Origin: Flavobacterium petrolei
Lineage (GTDB): Bacteria; Bacteroidota; Bacteroidia; Flavobacteriales; Flavobacteriaceae
Length of the DNA stretch: 64,000 nucleotides
Assembly (NCBI RefSeq): GCF_003314435.2
Contig: NZ_QNVY02000002.1
Location: 310,001-374,000 of the forward strand
Direction: 5' to 3'
The position numbers and the translations under genes were made by a program. The notes beneath the pieces were generated by a model, which was not told the DNA's origin, did not search any database, and worked only from the letters and a program-made list of their open reading frames with translations. Positions 16,715 to 25,300 of the stretch are shown here, one piece after another. Each line of letters opens with the position of its first letter. Within the stretch, counting starts at the first letter, position 1.

Positions 16715-16777
16715 AGTTTAAGGATACAAAAGTAATTTACTTTAGGAATCAATGCGCTAAAAATCAAACTTAATACT

Positions 16778-16785
16778 TATTTTTG
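16778..16785 (+). promoter_or_regulatory. Predicted -7 box for the DUF3817-MscS operon
   Basis: TATTTTTG followed by CAC fits TAnnTTTG, 24 bases before the DUF3817 start. No clear -33 TTG. Confidence 0.35.
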
Positions 16786-16809
16786 CACATTAAATTTAAA
16801 TAAATTCAA

Positions 16810-17088
16810 ATGCTTAAGATTTTTAAAATTACTGCAATAATAGAGGGAATATCTGCTTTACTATTGTTTTTCTTTGCAATGCCAATGAAATATATTTATA
16901 ATGATCCTTTTTATGTTAAACATATTGGTATGGTGCATGGGATATTATTTACTTTATACATAGTTCTTGCAACAATTTTAAAATTTAAAGAAAAGTGGGA
17001 TTTTAAAAAATATTTTATAATTTGTATTGCGTCAATTCCTCCATTTGGTACTTTTTACATAGAAAGAAAATACCTGAAAAATGTATAA
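16810..17088 (+). CDS. DUF3817 small membrane protein
   Basis: A 92-residue protein with three predicted membrane helices. The start (FKITAIIEGISALLLFF), the central VHGILFTLY and the PPFGTFYIERKYL tail are the DUF3817 signature; the family is widespread and of unknown function. It overlaps the mechanosensitive-channel gene by eight bases, so the two are translationally coupled, which hints at a membrane-linked role related to that channel. Confidence 0.85.
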   Translation: MLKIFKITAIIEGISALLLFFFAMPMKYIYNDPFYVKHIGMVHGILFTLYIVLATILKFKEKWDFKKYFIICIASIPPFGTFYIERKYLKNV

Positions 17089-18337
17089 ATACATAGAAAA
17101 AACATTCACTTTTCTATACCCTATATTTAGAAAATGGGGATTTGGAAGCAGTTCAGCTTCCTATATTAGCTTAGTGCTAAACATTATTTTTTTGTGTGTA
17201 ATGGCGTATGTGATATACGTGATTTTCAGGCTTATTTTGGTTACCATTATGGCCGTTATTGCCCAAAAAACCAAAACTAAATTTGATGATTTACTGGTAA
17301 CCAACAAAACGGCGAAATACATCGCACACTTAATTCCGCTGTTGTTTATTTACAAATCAGTTCCAATTATTTTAGATCGATTTGAATATTGGGAAGGTTT
17401 TTTTGGAAAATTGGTTGGAATCTACATCATCATTCTGGTTTTATGGATTATACGTACGATATTCAATGCTTTACGCGATTATTTAAAATTAAAACCGAGA
17501 TTTAGCGACAAACCAATCGACAGTTTTATTCAGGTAATCATGATAATGCTATGGGTAATTGGAATAACCTTAATTATTTCTAAGTTATTTGATATTGATC
17601 AAAAGGAGCTTTTAACCATTTTAGGAGCGGTTTCCGCGGTGATAATCTTGATTTTTAGGGACACTATTTTAGGTTTTGTTTCTAGTGTTCAGGTTTCTAT
17701 TAATGATATGGTTCGAATTGGTGACTGGATTACAATGGATAAATTTGGAGCTGATGGAGATGTGATTGAAATCAATTTGGCTACGGTAAAAGTTCGAAAT
17801 TTTGACAATACTACAACTACAATTCCCACCTATAGTTTAAGTTCTGATTCGTTTCAAAACTGGCGAGGAATGCTAAATTCTGACGGGCGACGCATCAAAA
17901 GACACATTCTGATCAAAACAAGCAGTATTCGGTTTTTGGAGGAAGCCGAATTGAATGACTTGAAAAAAATTCATCTTATTTCGGATTATATTGACACCCG
18001 AAAATTAGAAATAGACGAATATAATACTGCTAATAAAATTGATAAATCAATTGCTATCAATGGAAGAAATTTGACTAATTTAGGATTATTTCGAAAGTAT
18101 ATTACGGAATACCTGTTTAATTATCCGGAATTAAACAAGGACATGATGATGCTTTGTCGCCAGTTGCAATCTACGTCACATGGGGTTCCGCTTGAGGTTT
18201 ACGCATTTTCACATGACAAACGATTTGAAAATTACGAGTACATTATGTCGGATATATTTGACCACATCATTGCTTCAGTAGGATATTTTGACTTAGAAAT
18301 TTTCGAGACAGCCACAGAAAACGAATTTCCTAGTTGA
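17081..18337 (+). CDS. MscS-family mechanosensitive ion channel (YbdG-like)
   Basis: A 418-residue membrane protein. Several helices occupy the first 190 residues; the pore helix and MscS beta domain begin near ILGAVSAVIILIFRDTILGF and continue with NDMVRIGDWITM, ADGDVIEINL and VRNFDNTTTTIPTY. The wording NDMVRIGDWITM...ADGDVIEI and the length match the YbdG/MscM subgroup rather than MscS itself. It would open on membrane tension and release solutes during hypo-osmotic shock. It is translationally coupled to the DUF3817 gene. Confidence 0.9.
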   Translation: MYKYIEKTFTFLYPIFRKWGFGSSSASYISLVLNIIFLCVMAYVIYVIFRLILVTIMAVIAQKTKTKFDDLLVTNKTAKYIAHLIPLLFIYKSVPIILDRFEYWEGFFGKLVGIYIIILVLWIIRTIFNALRDYLKLKPRFSDKPIDSFIQVIMIMLWVIGITLIISKLFDIDQKELLTILGAVSAVIILIFRDTILGFVSSVQVSINDMVRIGDWITMDKFGADGDVIEINLATVKVRNFDNTTTTIPTYSLSSDSFQNWRGMLNSDGRRIKRHILIKTSSIRFLEEAELNDLKKIHLISDYIDTRKLEIDEYNTANKIDKSIAINGRNLTNLGLFRKYITEYLFNYPELNKDMMMLCRQLQSTSHGVPLEVYAFSHDKRFENYEYIMSDIFDHIIASVGYFDLEIFETATENEFPS

Positions 18338-18390
18338 TAGTGTTTTTTCAATTAAAATTACAAAGACGTTTCTAATCAAATTTTCAAAAA

Positions 18391-18774
18391 CTACAAACGA
18401 TCTTTTACATATTCAATTGCTGTTTTGCCATGCGCTTTTGGTTTTCCATCGGCATCCAAATTGACCATTGTAGTATGATCTATTGTAATTATTGTTTCGC
18501 GGGTCATCATATTTCTCGCCTCGCACTTGAGCGTGAGTGAAGTATTCCCAAATTTTATAACATCAATTCCAATTTCGATAATATCACCTTGTCTTGCCGA
18601 ACTTCTAAAATTGATCTCAGACATGTACTTGGTGACAATTCTGGTGTTTTCTAATTGAATAATTGTGTATAAAGCCAATTCTTCATCAATCCAAGCTAAT
18701 AATTTACCTCCAAATAAAGTTCCATTTGGATTTAAGTCTTCTGGTTTAACCCATTTTCTAGTATGAAATCTCAT
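18391..18774 (-). CDS. Acyl-CoA thioesterase (hotdog fold, YciA-like)
   Basis: A 127-residue single hotdog domain. NPNGTLFGGKLLAWIDEELAL carries the Asn/Asp and helix features of the acyl-CoA hydrolase family, and RSSARQGDIIEIG lies on the following strands. It would hydrolyse acyl-CoA to free acid and CoA in the cytoplasm, probably as a hexamer like YciA/BACH proteins. It is a stand-alone gene converging with the MscS gene. Chain-length preference cannot be read. Confidence 0.87.
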   Translation of the reverse strand: MRFHTRKWVKPEDLNPNGTLFGGKLLAWIDEELALYTIIQLENTRIVTKYMSEINFRSSARQGDIIEIGIDVIKFGNTSLTLKCEARNMMTRETIITIDHTTMVNLDADGKPKAHGKTAIEYVKDRL

Positions 18775-18845
18775 AAATTTTTTATATATAAATGTAAAAA
18801 TAAGCTATTCCTATTTCATTTTGTTTTAATTTTAAAGAAAAAAAA

Positions 18846-19238
18846 ATGAACACACGCGATACTTTTTTAAAAGAATTTCGAGGACAGACAATCGGTTCCG
18901 TAACCACACAATCTACTACGGAAGAATCATTTCAAAATGAAGTGCTTCGTCCCATTTTAAAGCTACAAAATGATTTGTTTATAGCGTCATTTACTAATTA
19001 TATAAGCAAAAATAAAGTTGATTTTTACAGTAATTCTGCTGATAAAAAGTCAACTATTATAGAAAAAGCAATCCAAAAAGACATCAAGTTCAGAAACGCT
19101 TTGAAGGGAATGATTATCGGTTTATTCACCGCCGATGAATATGCTGTTTATGTAAAAAACTCTTCAAATATCAACAAAAGAATGATGAGTATGCTGGTAG
19201 AACGATTAAAAAGCCAAGTGCAGCTGTTTGAGATTTAA
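18846..19238 (+). CDS. Conserved small protein of unknown function (often labelled 'glyoxalase')
   Basis: A 130-residue cytoplasmic protein, predicted mostly helical, starting MNTRDTFLKEFRGQTIG. I remember close homologues in many Flavobacterium genomes carrying the label glyoxalase, but I see no vicinal-oxygen-chelate metal ligands or beta-alpha-beta repeats, so that label looks like propagated misannotation. The core IQKDIKFRNALKGMIIGLFTADEY is the conserved part. It is a single gene with no informative neighbours. Confidence 0.7.
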   Translation: MNTRDTFLKEFRGQTIGSVTTQSTTEESFQNEVLRPILKLQNDLFIASFTNYISKNKVDFYSNSADKKSTIIEKAIQKDIKFRNALKGMIIGLFTADEYAVYVKNSSNINKRMMSMLVERLKSQVQLFEI

Positions 19239-19539
19239 AAAAGCTGTTAAAGGCAATATTTCGTTACGTGTATAATTGATGAATCTATTTCAAATAGTAA
19301 TTTTAGGAGATATTTATCCGTGATTTGAAAATGAAATTCGCTTTGGATTTAAAACTCCACAATGTTAAAACAACTTCATTTATTGTTTATAATTTAAAAA
19401 TTTGCTGCTTCTTAATGTAAATATTACTATTTCTTTCTAATTTCATAATCCTAATCTTTTTTATAATAATTATCAGTTAAGTTAGTTTTTATCTGAAATT
19501 TGTATAATTTTTTTCATTATAATTGTTAAAAGTAATTTT
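19239..19539. other. Intergenic region before the amidoligase cluster
   Basis: About 300 AT-rich bases with no gene, hairpin or repeat that I can support. I could not pick out a convincing TAnnTTTG box here although the cluster promoter must lie in this stretch. Confidence 0.5.
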
Positions 19540-20253
19540 ATGAAGGAAGAATATTTCAAATGGCATTCCCCAAATTTAAATAGAGATATTGAAATGTTGG
19601 TTTTTGGACATGCGGGATATCCTGTAATCTTATTTCCAACTTCTATGGGAAGTTACCATGAAAATAAAGATATGGGATTGATAGAATCCGCAAAATGGTA
19701 CCTTGAGCAAGGTTTAATCCAAATATTTTGTCCGGATAGTATTGACAAAGACAGTTTTTACAATAAAAATATCCATCCCGTTCACCGTATAGAAAATCAT
19801 GTCAGATATGACAAGATGATTTGCCATGAACTAGTTGAGAGGGTAAAAAACAATACTCCCTCAGGCAAAGTAGCTATGGCAGGTTGCAGTTTTGGTGGTT
19901 ATCATGCCGCAAATTTTGCATTTAGACATCCCGGTTATGTGAGTCACTTATTTTCTATGAGCGGCGCTTTCAATATCAAGAGTTTTTTGGATGGTTTTCA
20001 TAATGACGACGTTTTTTATAACAGTCCGGAAGATTATCTCTATGGTCTTAATGATCCAGAATTATGGAATATGGATATTGTCCTTGGAACTTCAAACTGG
20101 GATATTTGTTTTGATGCCAATCTAAAATTAAGTAAAGTTTTAAGCGATAGAAATATGCATCACTGGCTAGATATTCGTCAGGAACACAAACACGACTGGC
20201 CGGTTTGGAAAGAAATGTTTCCGCACTACTTATCAAGAATCAGATTTTTTTAG
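19540..20253 (+). CDS. Esterase-family alpha/beta hydrolase (first gene of amidoligase cluster)
   Basis: A 237-residue cytoplasmic alpha/beta hydrolase of the putative-esterase (esterase D/Fes-like) family. The nucleophile elbow is GCSFGG with Ser117; Asp188 (SNWDICFD) and His218 (EHKHDW) are plausible triad partners. No signal peptide. It leads a five-gene co-directional run with two ligase types and an amidotransferase, 51 bp before the ATP-grasp gene. It could release, trim or activate an ester-linked intermediate or product; that role is inferred from context. Confidence 0.82.
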   Translation: MKEEYFKWHSPNLNRDIEMLVFGHAGYPVILFPTSMGSYHENKDMGLIESAKWYLEQGLIQIFCPDSIDKDSFYNKNIHPVHRIENHVRYDKMICHELVERVKNNTPSGKVAMAGCSFGGYHAANFAFRHPGYVSHLFSMSGAFNIKSFLDGFHNDDVFYNSPEDYLYGLNDPELWNMDIVLGTSNWDICFDANLKLSKVLSDRNMHHWLDIRQEHKHDWPVWKEMFPHYLSRIRFF

Positions 20254-20304
20254 ATTCCAGTACCAAAAGAAAAAAAATAAAATTAAGTAATTTATAAACG
20301 TATC

Positions 20305-21249
20305 ATGATGAAAAAAATTGGAATTTTATTTGGAATGGAAGACACTTTTCCACAAGCATTTATTGATCGTGTCAATTCAAAAAACGAAAAGGGAATCATT
20401 GCGGAAGCAGTAGCTATAGATAAGGTAGTTCAGAATAAGGATGGAGAATATGCTGTAATTATTGACCGCATTTCACAAGATGTTCCTTTTTATCGCGCCT
20501 ATTTAAAAAACGCAGCTTTGACAGGAACAAATGTAATTAACAACCCTTTCTGGTGGAGTGCTGATGATAAATTTTTCAATAATGCATTAGCTGACACACT
20601 TGGAGTTCCACTTCCCAACACAGTGATTCTTCCTTCTGCAGAACATCCTACGGATACGACCGGAAAATCATTCCGAAACTTAAAGTACCCAATGGATTGG
20701 GAAGGAATATTTGAATATATTGGCTTTCCGGCCTACATGAAACCTTATTCTGGCGGTGGTTGGAAAAACGTTTACCGCTTGGAAAACATTGAAGAGTTTT
20801 GGGAAAAACATCAGGAAACGGGACAGTTAGTGATGATGTTGCAAGAGGAAATCGTTTTTACGGAATACTTCAGAGTATATTGTTTGGGTTGTAAGGCCGT
20901 TAGGATTATGCAATATGAACCAAGAAATCCGCATCATTTGCGTTATGTAATTGATGGTCCTCCGGTAGATAAAAAATTGTTGGCCACCATAAAAGATTAT
21001 ACTTTAAGACTGTGTAAAGGTTTGGGATACGATTTTAATACAGTAGAATTTGCCGTTAGAGATGGAATCCCTTATGCGATAGACTTTGGAAATCCAGCTC
21101 CTGATGCCGAGTTGACTTCTGTAGGTGCTGAAAATTTTGAATGGGTTGTGGAAGAAGCTGCGAAAATGGCAATCGCTGCTGCAAAAAAACAAAAATCTGG
21201 AAAAATGAACCTGACATGGGGTACTTTTATCAAAGATGCAGTAAAATAG
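20305..21249 (+). CDS. ATP-grasp carboxylate ligase (RimK-like)
   Basis: A 314-residue ATP-grasp enzyme (starts at either of two adjacent ATGs). The pre-ATP-grasp part is followed by a nucleotide-binding region (PAYMKPYSGGGWKNVYRL) and the catalytic core with LQEEIVFTEYFRVYCLG and the Mg2+ site region NTVEFAVRDGIPYAIDFGNPAPD. Such enzymes form an acyl phosphate from a carboxylate and couple it to an amine or thiol. The neighbouring GCS2 ligase and amidotransferase suggest stepwise amide bond formation. It is not close to any housekeeping ATP-grasp enzyme (PurK, PurD, Ddl, GshB) that I recognise. Substrates unknown. Confidence 0.85.
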   Translation: MMKKIGILFGMEDTFPQAFIDRVNSKNEKGIIAEAVAIDKVVQNKDGEYAVIIDRISQDVPFYRAYLKNAALTGTNVINNPFWWSADDKFFNNALADTLGVPLPNTVILPSAEHPTDTTGKSFRNLKYPMDWEGIFEYIGFPAYMKPYSGGGWKNVYRLENIEEFWEKHQETGQLVMMLQEEIVFTEYFRVYCLGCKAVRIMQYEPRNPHHLRYVIDGPPVDKKLLATIKDYTLRLCKGLGYDFNTVEFAVRDGIPYAIDFGNPAPDAELTSVGAENFEWVVEEAAKMAIAAAKKQKSGKMNLTWGTFIKDAVK

Positions 21250-21300
21250 TTTTCAGTCACGGTATTCAGTAAACAGACTGAAAACTGCGACTGCGACTGA
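21248..21300. repeat. Intergenic hairpin/repeat (CAGTC-rich flavobacterial type)
   Basis: AGTTTTCAGT (21248-21257) and ACTGAAAACT (21277-21286) are a perfect 10-bp inverted repeat with a 19-base loop, followed by GCGACTGCGACTGAACAC. The left arm overlaps the ATP-grasp stop codon. CAGTC/GACTG-rich blocks like this are common dispersed intergenic repeats in flavobacteria. It could modulate expression between the ATP-grasp and GCS2 genes. Confidence 0.6.
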
Positions 21301-21317
21301 ACACTAAAAAAATAATT

Positions 21318-22427
21318 ATGTTAAAGAAATTACCTGTTTTTACACTTGGTGTAGAAGAAGAATATCAAATTATAGATCCTGAAACTAGAGATTTACGGTC
21401 GCATTTATCCAAAATTGTGGATGGTGCAAAGATAATTTTGAATGAGCAGGTTAAGGCTGAAATGCATCAATCTGTGGTTGAAGTGGGCACTAATATTTGC
21501 AATAATGTAAATGATGCCAAAAATGAGATTCGGTTTTTACGTTCGAAAATCGTTGAATTAGCAGACAAACAAGATCTTATTGTGGGCGGAGCGGGAACGC
21601 ATCCATTCTCAAAATGGCAAGATCAGCCCATTACAGATGATCCCCGATACCACGATATTGTAAATGAATTGCAGGATGCAGCGCGTTCAAATTTGATTTT
21701 TGGAATGCATTGTCATGTAGGTATTGAAAATCGTGATATTGGCTTACAATTGATGAATCAGGCTACTTATTTCTTGCCGCATATCTTTGCGCTTTCGACT
21801 AATTCCCCATTTTGGGAAGGAAGACAAACAGGCTATAAATCCTTTAGAACAAAGGTTTTTGATAAATTTCCAAGGACGGGTCTACCGGAATATTTTGATT
21901 CAGTTAGTTCGTATGATAATTATCTGGAAACTTTGGTAAAGACGAATTGTATTGATAACCCTAAGAAGATTTGGTGGGATTTAAGATTACATCCTTTTTA
22001 CAATACGATTGAATTCAGGATTTGTGATATGTCATTGACTGTAGATGAAACCATTTGTATTGTCGCAATTATTCAAGCAATTGTAGCCAAACTATATAAA
22101 TTGAATATGAATAACACCAGTTTTAATGTGTACAGACTGGCTTTGATAAAAGAAAATAAATTTCGTGCAGCACGTTACGGGATTGAAAATAACATGATTG
22201 ATTTTGGTTTACAAAAAGAAGTTGAAACTAAAATGCTTATTCTGGAATTGCTTGATTTCATTGATGATGTTGTGGACGAATTGGGAAGTCGTTCCGATAT
22301 TAATTACGTTCATGAAATTCTGAAAAACGGAACCGGAGCTGATAAGCAACTCGCAATTTTTCAAGAAACGGGAGATTTGTCCAGAGTGGTTGACTTTATA
22401 ACTAGTGAATTTACTAAAGGATTATAA
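21318..22427 (+). CDS. Carboxylate-amine ligase, GCS2 family (YbdK-like)
   Basis: A 369-residue member of the GCS2/glutamate-cysteine-ligase-2 family with the glutamine-synthetase-like catalytic fold. Family motifs: GVEEEYQI (11-18), MHCHVGIE and WWDLRLHPFYNTIEFRICD. YbdK-type enzymes make an amide bond between the carboxylate of an amino acid such as glutamate and an amine using ATP, but the physiological substrates of most are unknown. It stands third in the cluster between an ATP-grasp ligase and a glutamine amidotransferase. No glutathione synthetase is next to it, so simple glutathione synthesis is unlikely. Confidence 0.9.
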   Translation: MLKKLPVFTLGVEEEYQIIDPETRDLRSHLSKIVDGAKIILNEQVKAEMHQSVVEVGTNICNNVNDAKNEIRFLRSKIVELADKQDLIVGGAGTHPFSKWQDQPITDDPRYHDIVNELQDAARSNLIFGMHCHVGIENRDIGLQLMNQATYFLPHIFALSTNSPFWEGRQTGYKSFRTKVFDKFPRTGLPEYFDSVSSYDNYLETLVKTNCIDNPKKIWWDLRLHPFYNTIEFRICDMSLTVDETICIVAIIQAIVAKLYKLNMNNTSFNVYRLALIKENKFRAARYGIENNMIDFGLQKEVETKMLILELLDFIDDVVDELGSRSDINYVHEILKNGTGADKQLAIFQETGDLSRVVDFITSEFTKGL

Positions 22428-22448
22428 AAATAAAACGCTTTGTATGTT

Positions 22449-22481
22449 TTGCCGGACGTCATAAAATATAAGTTACCTTTG
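22449..22481 (+). promoter_or_regulatory. Predicted internal promoter before the amidotransferase gene
   Basis: TTG (22449-22451), a 22-base spacer and TACCTTTG (22474-22481) followed by CA fit the Bacteroidota promoter pattern. The start codon is 24 bases downstream. The spacer is slightly long. If active it would allow the last two genes of the cluster to be expressed separately. Confidence 0.5.
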
Positions 22482-22504
22482 CACATTGTTTTTAAAAATA
22501 GATT

Positions 22505-23335
22505 ATGTCCAATAAAATCATAAAAATCGCCCTTTTAGATATGTACAATGGAGAACCTAATCAGGGAATGCGTTGTATTATTGAAATTATCAACAGATTT
22601 AGTCCGGTGGTGAATTTTAAAATATTTGATGTTCGACTAAAAAGCGAGTTACCTGATATAAAATCCTTTGATATTTATATTTCAACCGGTGGTCCCGGAA
22701 ACCCATTAATTGGAGATGGAAATTGGGATGTAAAATACTATGAATTTATTGATTCGCTGAACAAATGGAATGCTGAAAACCCAGTTAAAAAACATGTTTT
22801 ATTTATTTGTCATTCTTTTCAAATGGCCTGCCTGCATTTTGGACTGGCAACGGTGACCAAAAGAAATGATACTTCTTTTGGAGTGATGACCATGCATAAA
22901 ACGAATGAAGGGAAAACAGATCCTTTATTTGAGGGTTTAGCAGATCCTTTTTACGCGATTGATTCCAGAGACTACCAAGTTGTACAACCTAAGTTAAGTG
23001 TTTTTGCGAAAAAAGGCGCCAAGATTATTTCATTAGAAAAAATCAGAGATCATGTTCAATACGAACGTGCGATCATGGCAGTTCGTTTTACCGATTATTT
23101 TGTAGGTACACAATTTCATCCTGAAGCAGATCCGATAAGCTTTGTAACCCATCTAAGAAATAAAGAAGCGAAGGAAAAAATTAAGGAAATGAAAGGGAAA
23201 AAGAAATTCAGAAATATGCTGGAAGATTTATTAGATGATGACAAGATTTACAGAACAAATGAAACTTTGATTCCTAATTTTCTGCGAATAGCAATTAATG
23301 ACTTGATGAAAACTAAAAAAACATTTTCCAATTAA
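22505..23335 (+). CDS. Class I glutamine amidotransferase
   Basis: A 276-residue class I glutamine amidotransferase domain: FDIYISTGGPGNP for the oxyanion region, nucleophile Cys102 in FICHSFQM, and His205/Glu207 in QFHPEADP complete the triad. About 60 lysine-rich residues follow the domain. It lacks any fused synthetase, so its ammonia partner should be another cluster protein, or it may act as a gamma-glutamyl hydrolase. It precedes the divergent ATP-grasp-like gene by 15 bp, indicating tight co-expression. Confidence 0.88.
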   Translation: MSNKIIKIALLDMYNGEPNQGMRCIIEIINRFSPVVNFKIFDVRLKSELPDIKSFDIYISTGGPGNPLIGDGNWDVKYYEFIDSLNKWNAENPVKKHVLFICHSFQMACLHFGLATVTKRNDTSFGVMTMHKTNEGKTDPLFEGLADPFYAIDSRDYQVVQPKLSVFAKKGAKIISLEKIRDHVQYERAIMAVRFTDYFVGTQFHPEADPISFVTHLRNKEAKEKIKEMKGKKKFRNMLEDLLDDDKIYRTNETLIPNFLRIAINDLMKTKKTFSN

Positions 23336-23350
23336 CTTAATATATTCCAA

Positions 23351-24541
23351 ATGATTACAAAATATCGGGAGTTATTTAATGCTCAGTTTACAGAAAGTAA
23401 ATATCAGGAATTCAAAAATGATGTTGCTTCCGATTTTAATTATTTGCCTACTTTCCGCTTAGCTGAAACCCCTTTTTTTATTTCGAAAGAGTTAAAAGAA
23501 CAACTAATTGAAGGTTGTAATGATGTTATAGCTTTTATTCAGATAGAAGACTTTAAGTTAATCACAAACAAATCATTAGAACTTAACCCTAACGTTCCAA
23601 ATGAGGACAATCACACTACTTTTTTAGCGATTGATTTTGGAATTTGTGAAGAAGATGGTCAAATTATTCCTAAACTAATCGAAATACAAGGATTTCCTTC
23701 TTTGTACAATTATCAGTTTAATTTATATGAAAAGTTCCAGAACCATTTCCCTTTTCTTAGTGAATTGACTCCTTTTATAAATAATATTCAGCCACAAGAA
23801 TATTTGGATATTTTGGAAGAAGCAATTTGCAATCATCATCCAAAAGAAAATGTTATTCTGCTTGAAATAGAACCTGAAAAACAAAATACCAAGATTGATT
23901 TTTATTATTGTAAAAGAGATATCGGAATTCCAATTGTATGCGTTACTGACTTAATCAAAAAAGGAAAACAATTATTCTATAAAAATGCGACCGGAGATGA
24001 AATTCTCGTAAAAAGAATCTATAATCGGGTTATTTTTGATGAATTGGATTTGCGAACAGATTTAAAATTAAATTTCCATTTTTCTGATGAACTTGATGTG
24101 GAATGGGCAGGACATCCTAATTGGTTTTTCAGAATCAGTAAATTTATTTTACCTTTTTTAAAAGGGAAATACTTTATTGAAACTACTCTTTTAAGCGAAC
24201 TCAAGGAAATCCCCAAAGATTTAGAAAACTATGTTCTAAAACCACTATTTTCATTTTCAGGGACAGGCGTTATTTTTCATGTTACAAAAGGAGATATCGA
24301 ATCTGTAGTTGAAAAAGAGCATTATATTCTTCAAAAAAAGGTGAACTACCTTCCTATTGTACAATCTCCTGAAGGAAAAGTCAAAGCAGAAGTTCGTGTA
24401 CTTTGCATCTGGAAAAAAGAGGATGCTGCTCCTACTCTAGTCTGCAACTTAGTACGATTAAGCCGAGGTGAAATGATAGGTGTAAAATTCAACCAAGATA
24501 AAGATTGGGTTGGCGGAACACTTGGATTATTTGAAAGGTAA
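23351..24541 (+). CDS. Divergent ATP-grasp-like protein (putative ligase)
   Basis: A 396-residue cytoplasmic protein of no named family I can place. The C-terminal third looks ATP-grasp-like: NYVLKPLFSFSGTGVIF carries a Lys and a flexible glycine loop, YILQKKVNYLP follows like the hinge strand, then KAEVRVLCIW and NLVRLSRGEMIGVKFN resemble the metal-binding strands. The N-terminal part (LIEIQGFPSLYNYQ) recalls glutathionylspermidine-synthase-type proteins, where E-x-Q/N motifs line the active site. Its position after a stand-alone amidotransferase suggests a second ligation or amidation step. Function unproven. Confidence 0.6.
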   Translation: MITKYRELFNAQFTESKYQEFKNDVASDFNYLPTFRLAETPFFISKELKEQLIEGCNDVIAFIQIEDFKLITNKSLELNPNVPNEDNHTTFLAIDFGICEEDGQIIPKLIEIQGFPSLYNYQFNLYEKFQNHFPFLSELTPFINNIQPQEYLDILEEAICNHHPKENVILLEIEPEKQNTKIDFYYCKRDIGIPIVCVTDLIKKGKQLFYKNATGDEILVKRIYNRVIFDELDLRTDLKLNFHFSDELDVEWAGHPNWFFRISKFILPFLKGKYFIETTLLSELKEIPKDLENYVLKPLFSFSGTGVIFHVTKGDIESVVEKEHYILQKKVNYLPIVQSPEGKVKAEVRVLCIWKKEDAAPTLVCNLVRLSRGEMIGVKFNQDKDWVGGTLGLFER

Positions 24542-25300
24542 AATATTCTGTGATTATTTTCGAGGGACTTCATTTTGTTGTTTTTAAACAAATATTCATC
24601 TCTTTCTTAAGTAAAAACTCAAAAAAATTGAGACAATTTTTCATTTTACCTGAGAATAAGAGCCTGGATTAAAACAATCGTGGCTTTCTTACTTTTGTCT
24701 CTTTTTCATCTTGTCCTGTGGCAAATTGAAATGTAAATCAATTATACTCTCTAAGATTAATTGAAATTTTTAGTATTTATAAAAAAAAATTGCCAACTTA
24801 ACAACTTTATCACATCTTCATTTTAGCAACTCTTTTTAATGAATTTTCACTTTAAAAAGAGCTTCTACTTATTATTTATTTGAACTTTTATTTGGTTATA
24901 AAGCAAGAATATTTCTGATTTTATCAACACAGAATTTCGCTACATAATTTAAAGTTCTTTTTTAAGTACTATTATTGATGATAATGTCATTTTAACGCAT
25001 TGAAAATCTTGAAAATAAAAATTAAGTAAAATTTTATCAGTTAAAACTTATTTATTAGAAATAAAAACGACAAAAAAAAGAATTCTAAATCATTTCCGAC
25101 TTGCAAAAAATATATTTTTTATCGTAATAATAGATTCCAGATAGTGTTTACTGAATTTTATAAAGAGATTCCCTTAATAATTTGAAAAATATGGAATTAT
25201 TCAATATTTTAACATAAAAAAAACTAAGCTGTTTTTTTTTTCTTTATTATTGTATAGTTATAATAATTTAAGAATAATCAACAATTTTAATAATTAGCAA
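24542..25300. other. Long gene-free AT-rich intergenic region
   Basis: About 760 bases without a supportable gene or RNA. The only structure I could find is a perfect 10-bp inverted repeat (24830-24839 with 24852-24861, CTCTTTTTAA/TTAAAAAGAG, 12-base loop), with no T run behind it. The promoter of the GMC-dehydrogenase operon should lie in its last part. It may be a decayed gene, but no protein remnant is recognisable. Confidence 0.5.

Noticed and set aside
17081-22427. Presence of YbdG-like and YbdK-like genes a few kb apart, as in E. coli
   Set aside because: They are 3 kb apart with unrelated genes and a strand change between them, so no functional link is supported.
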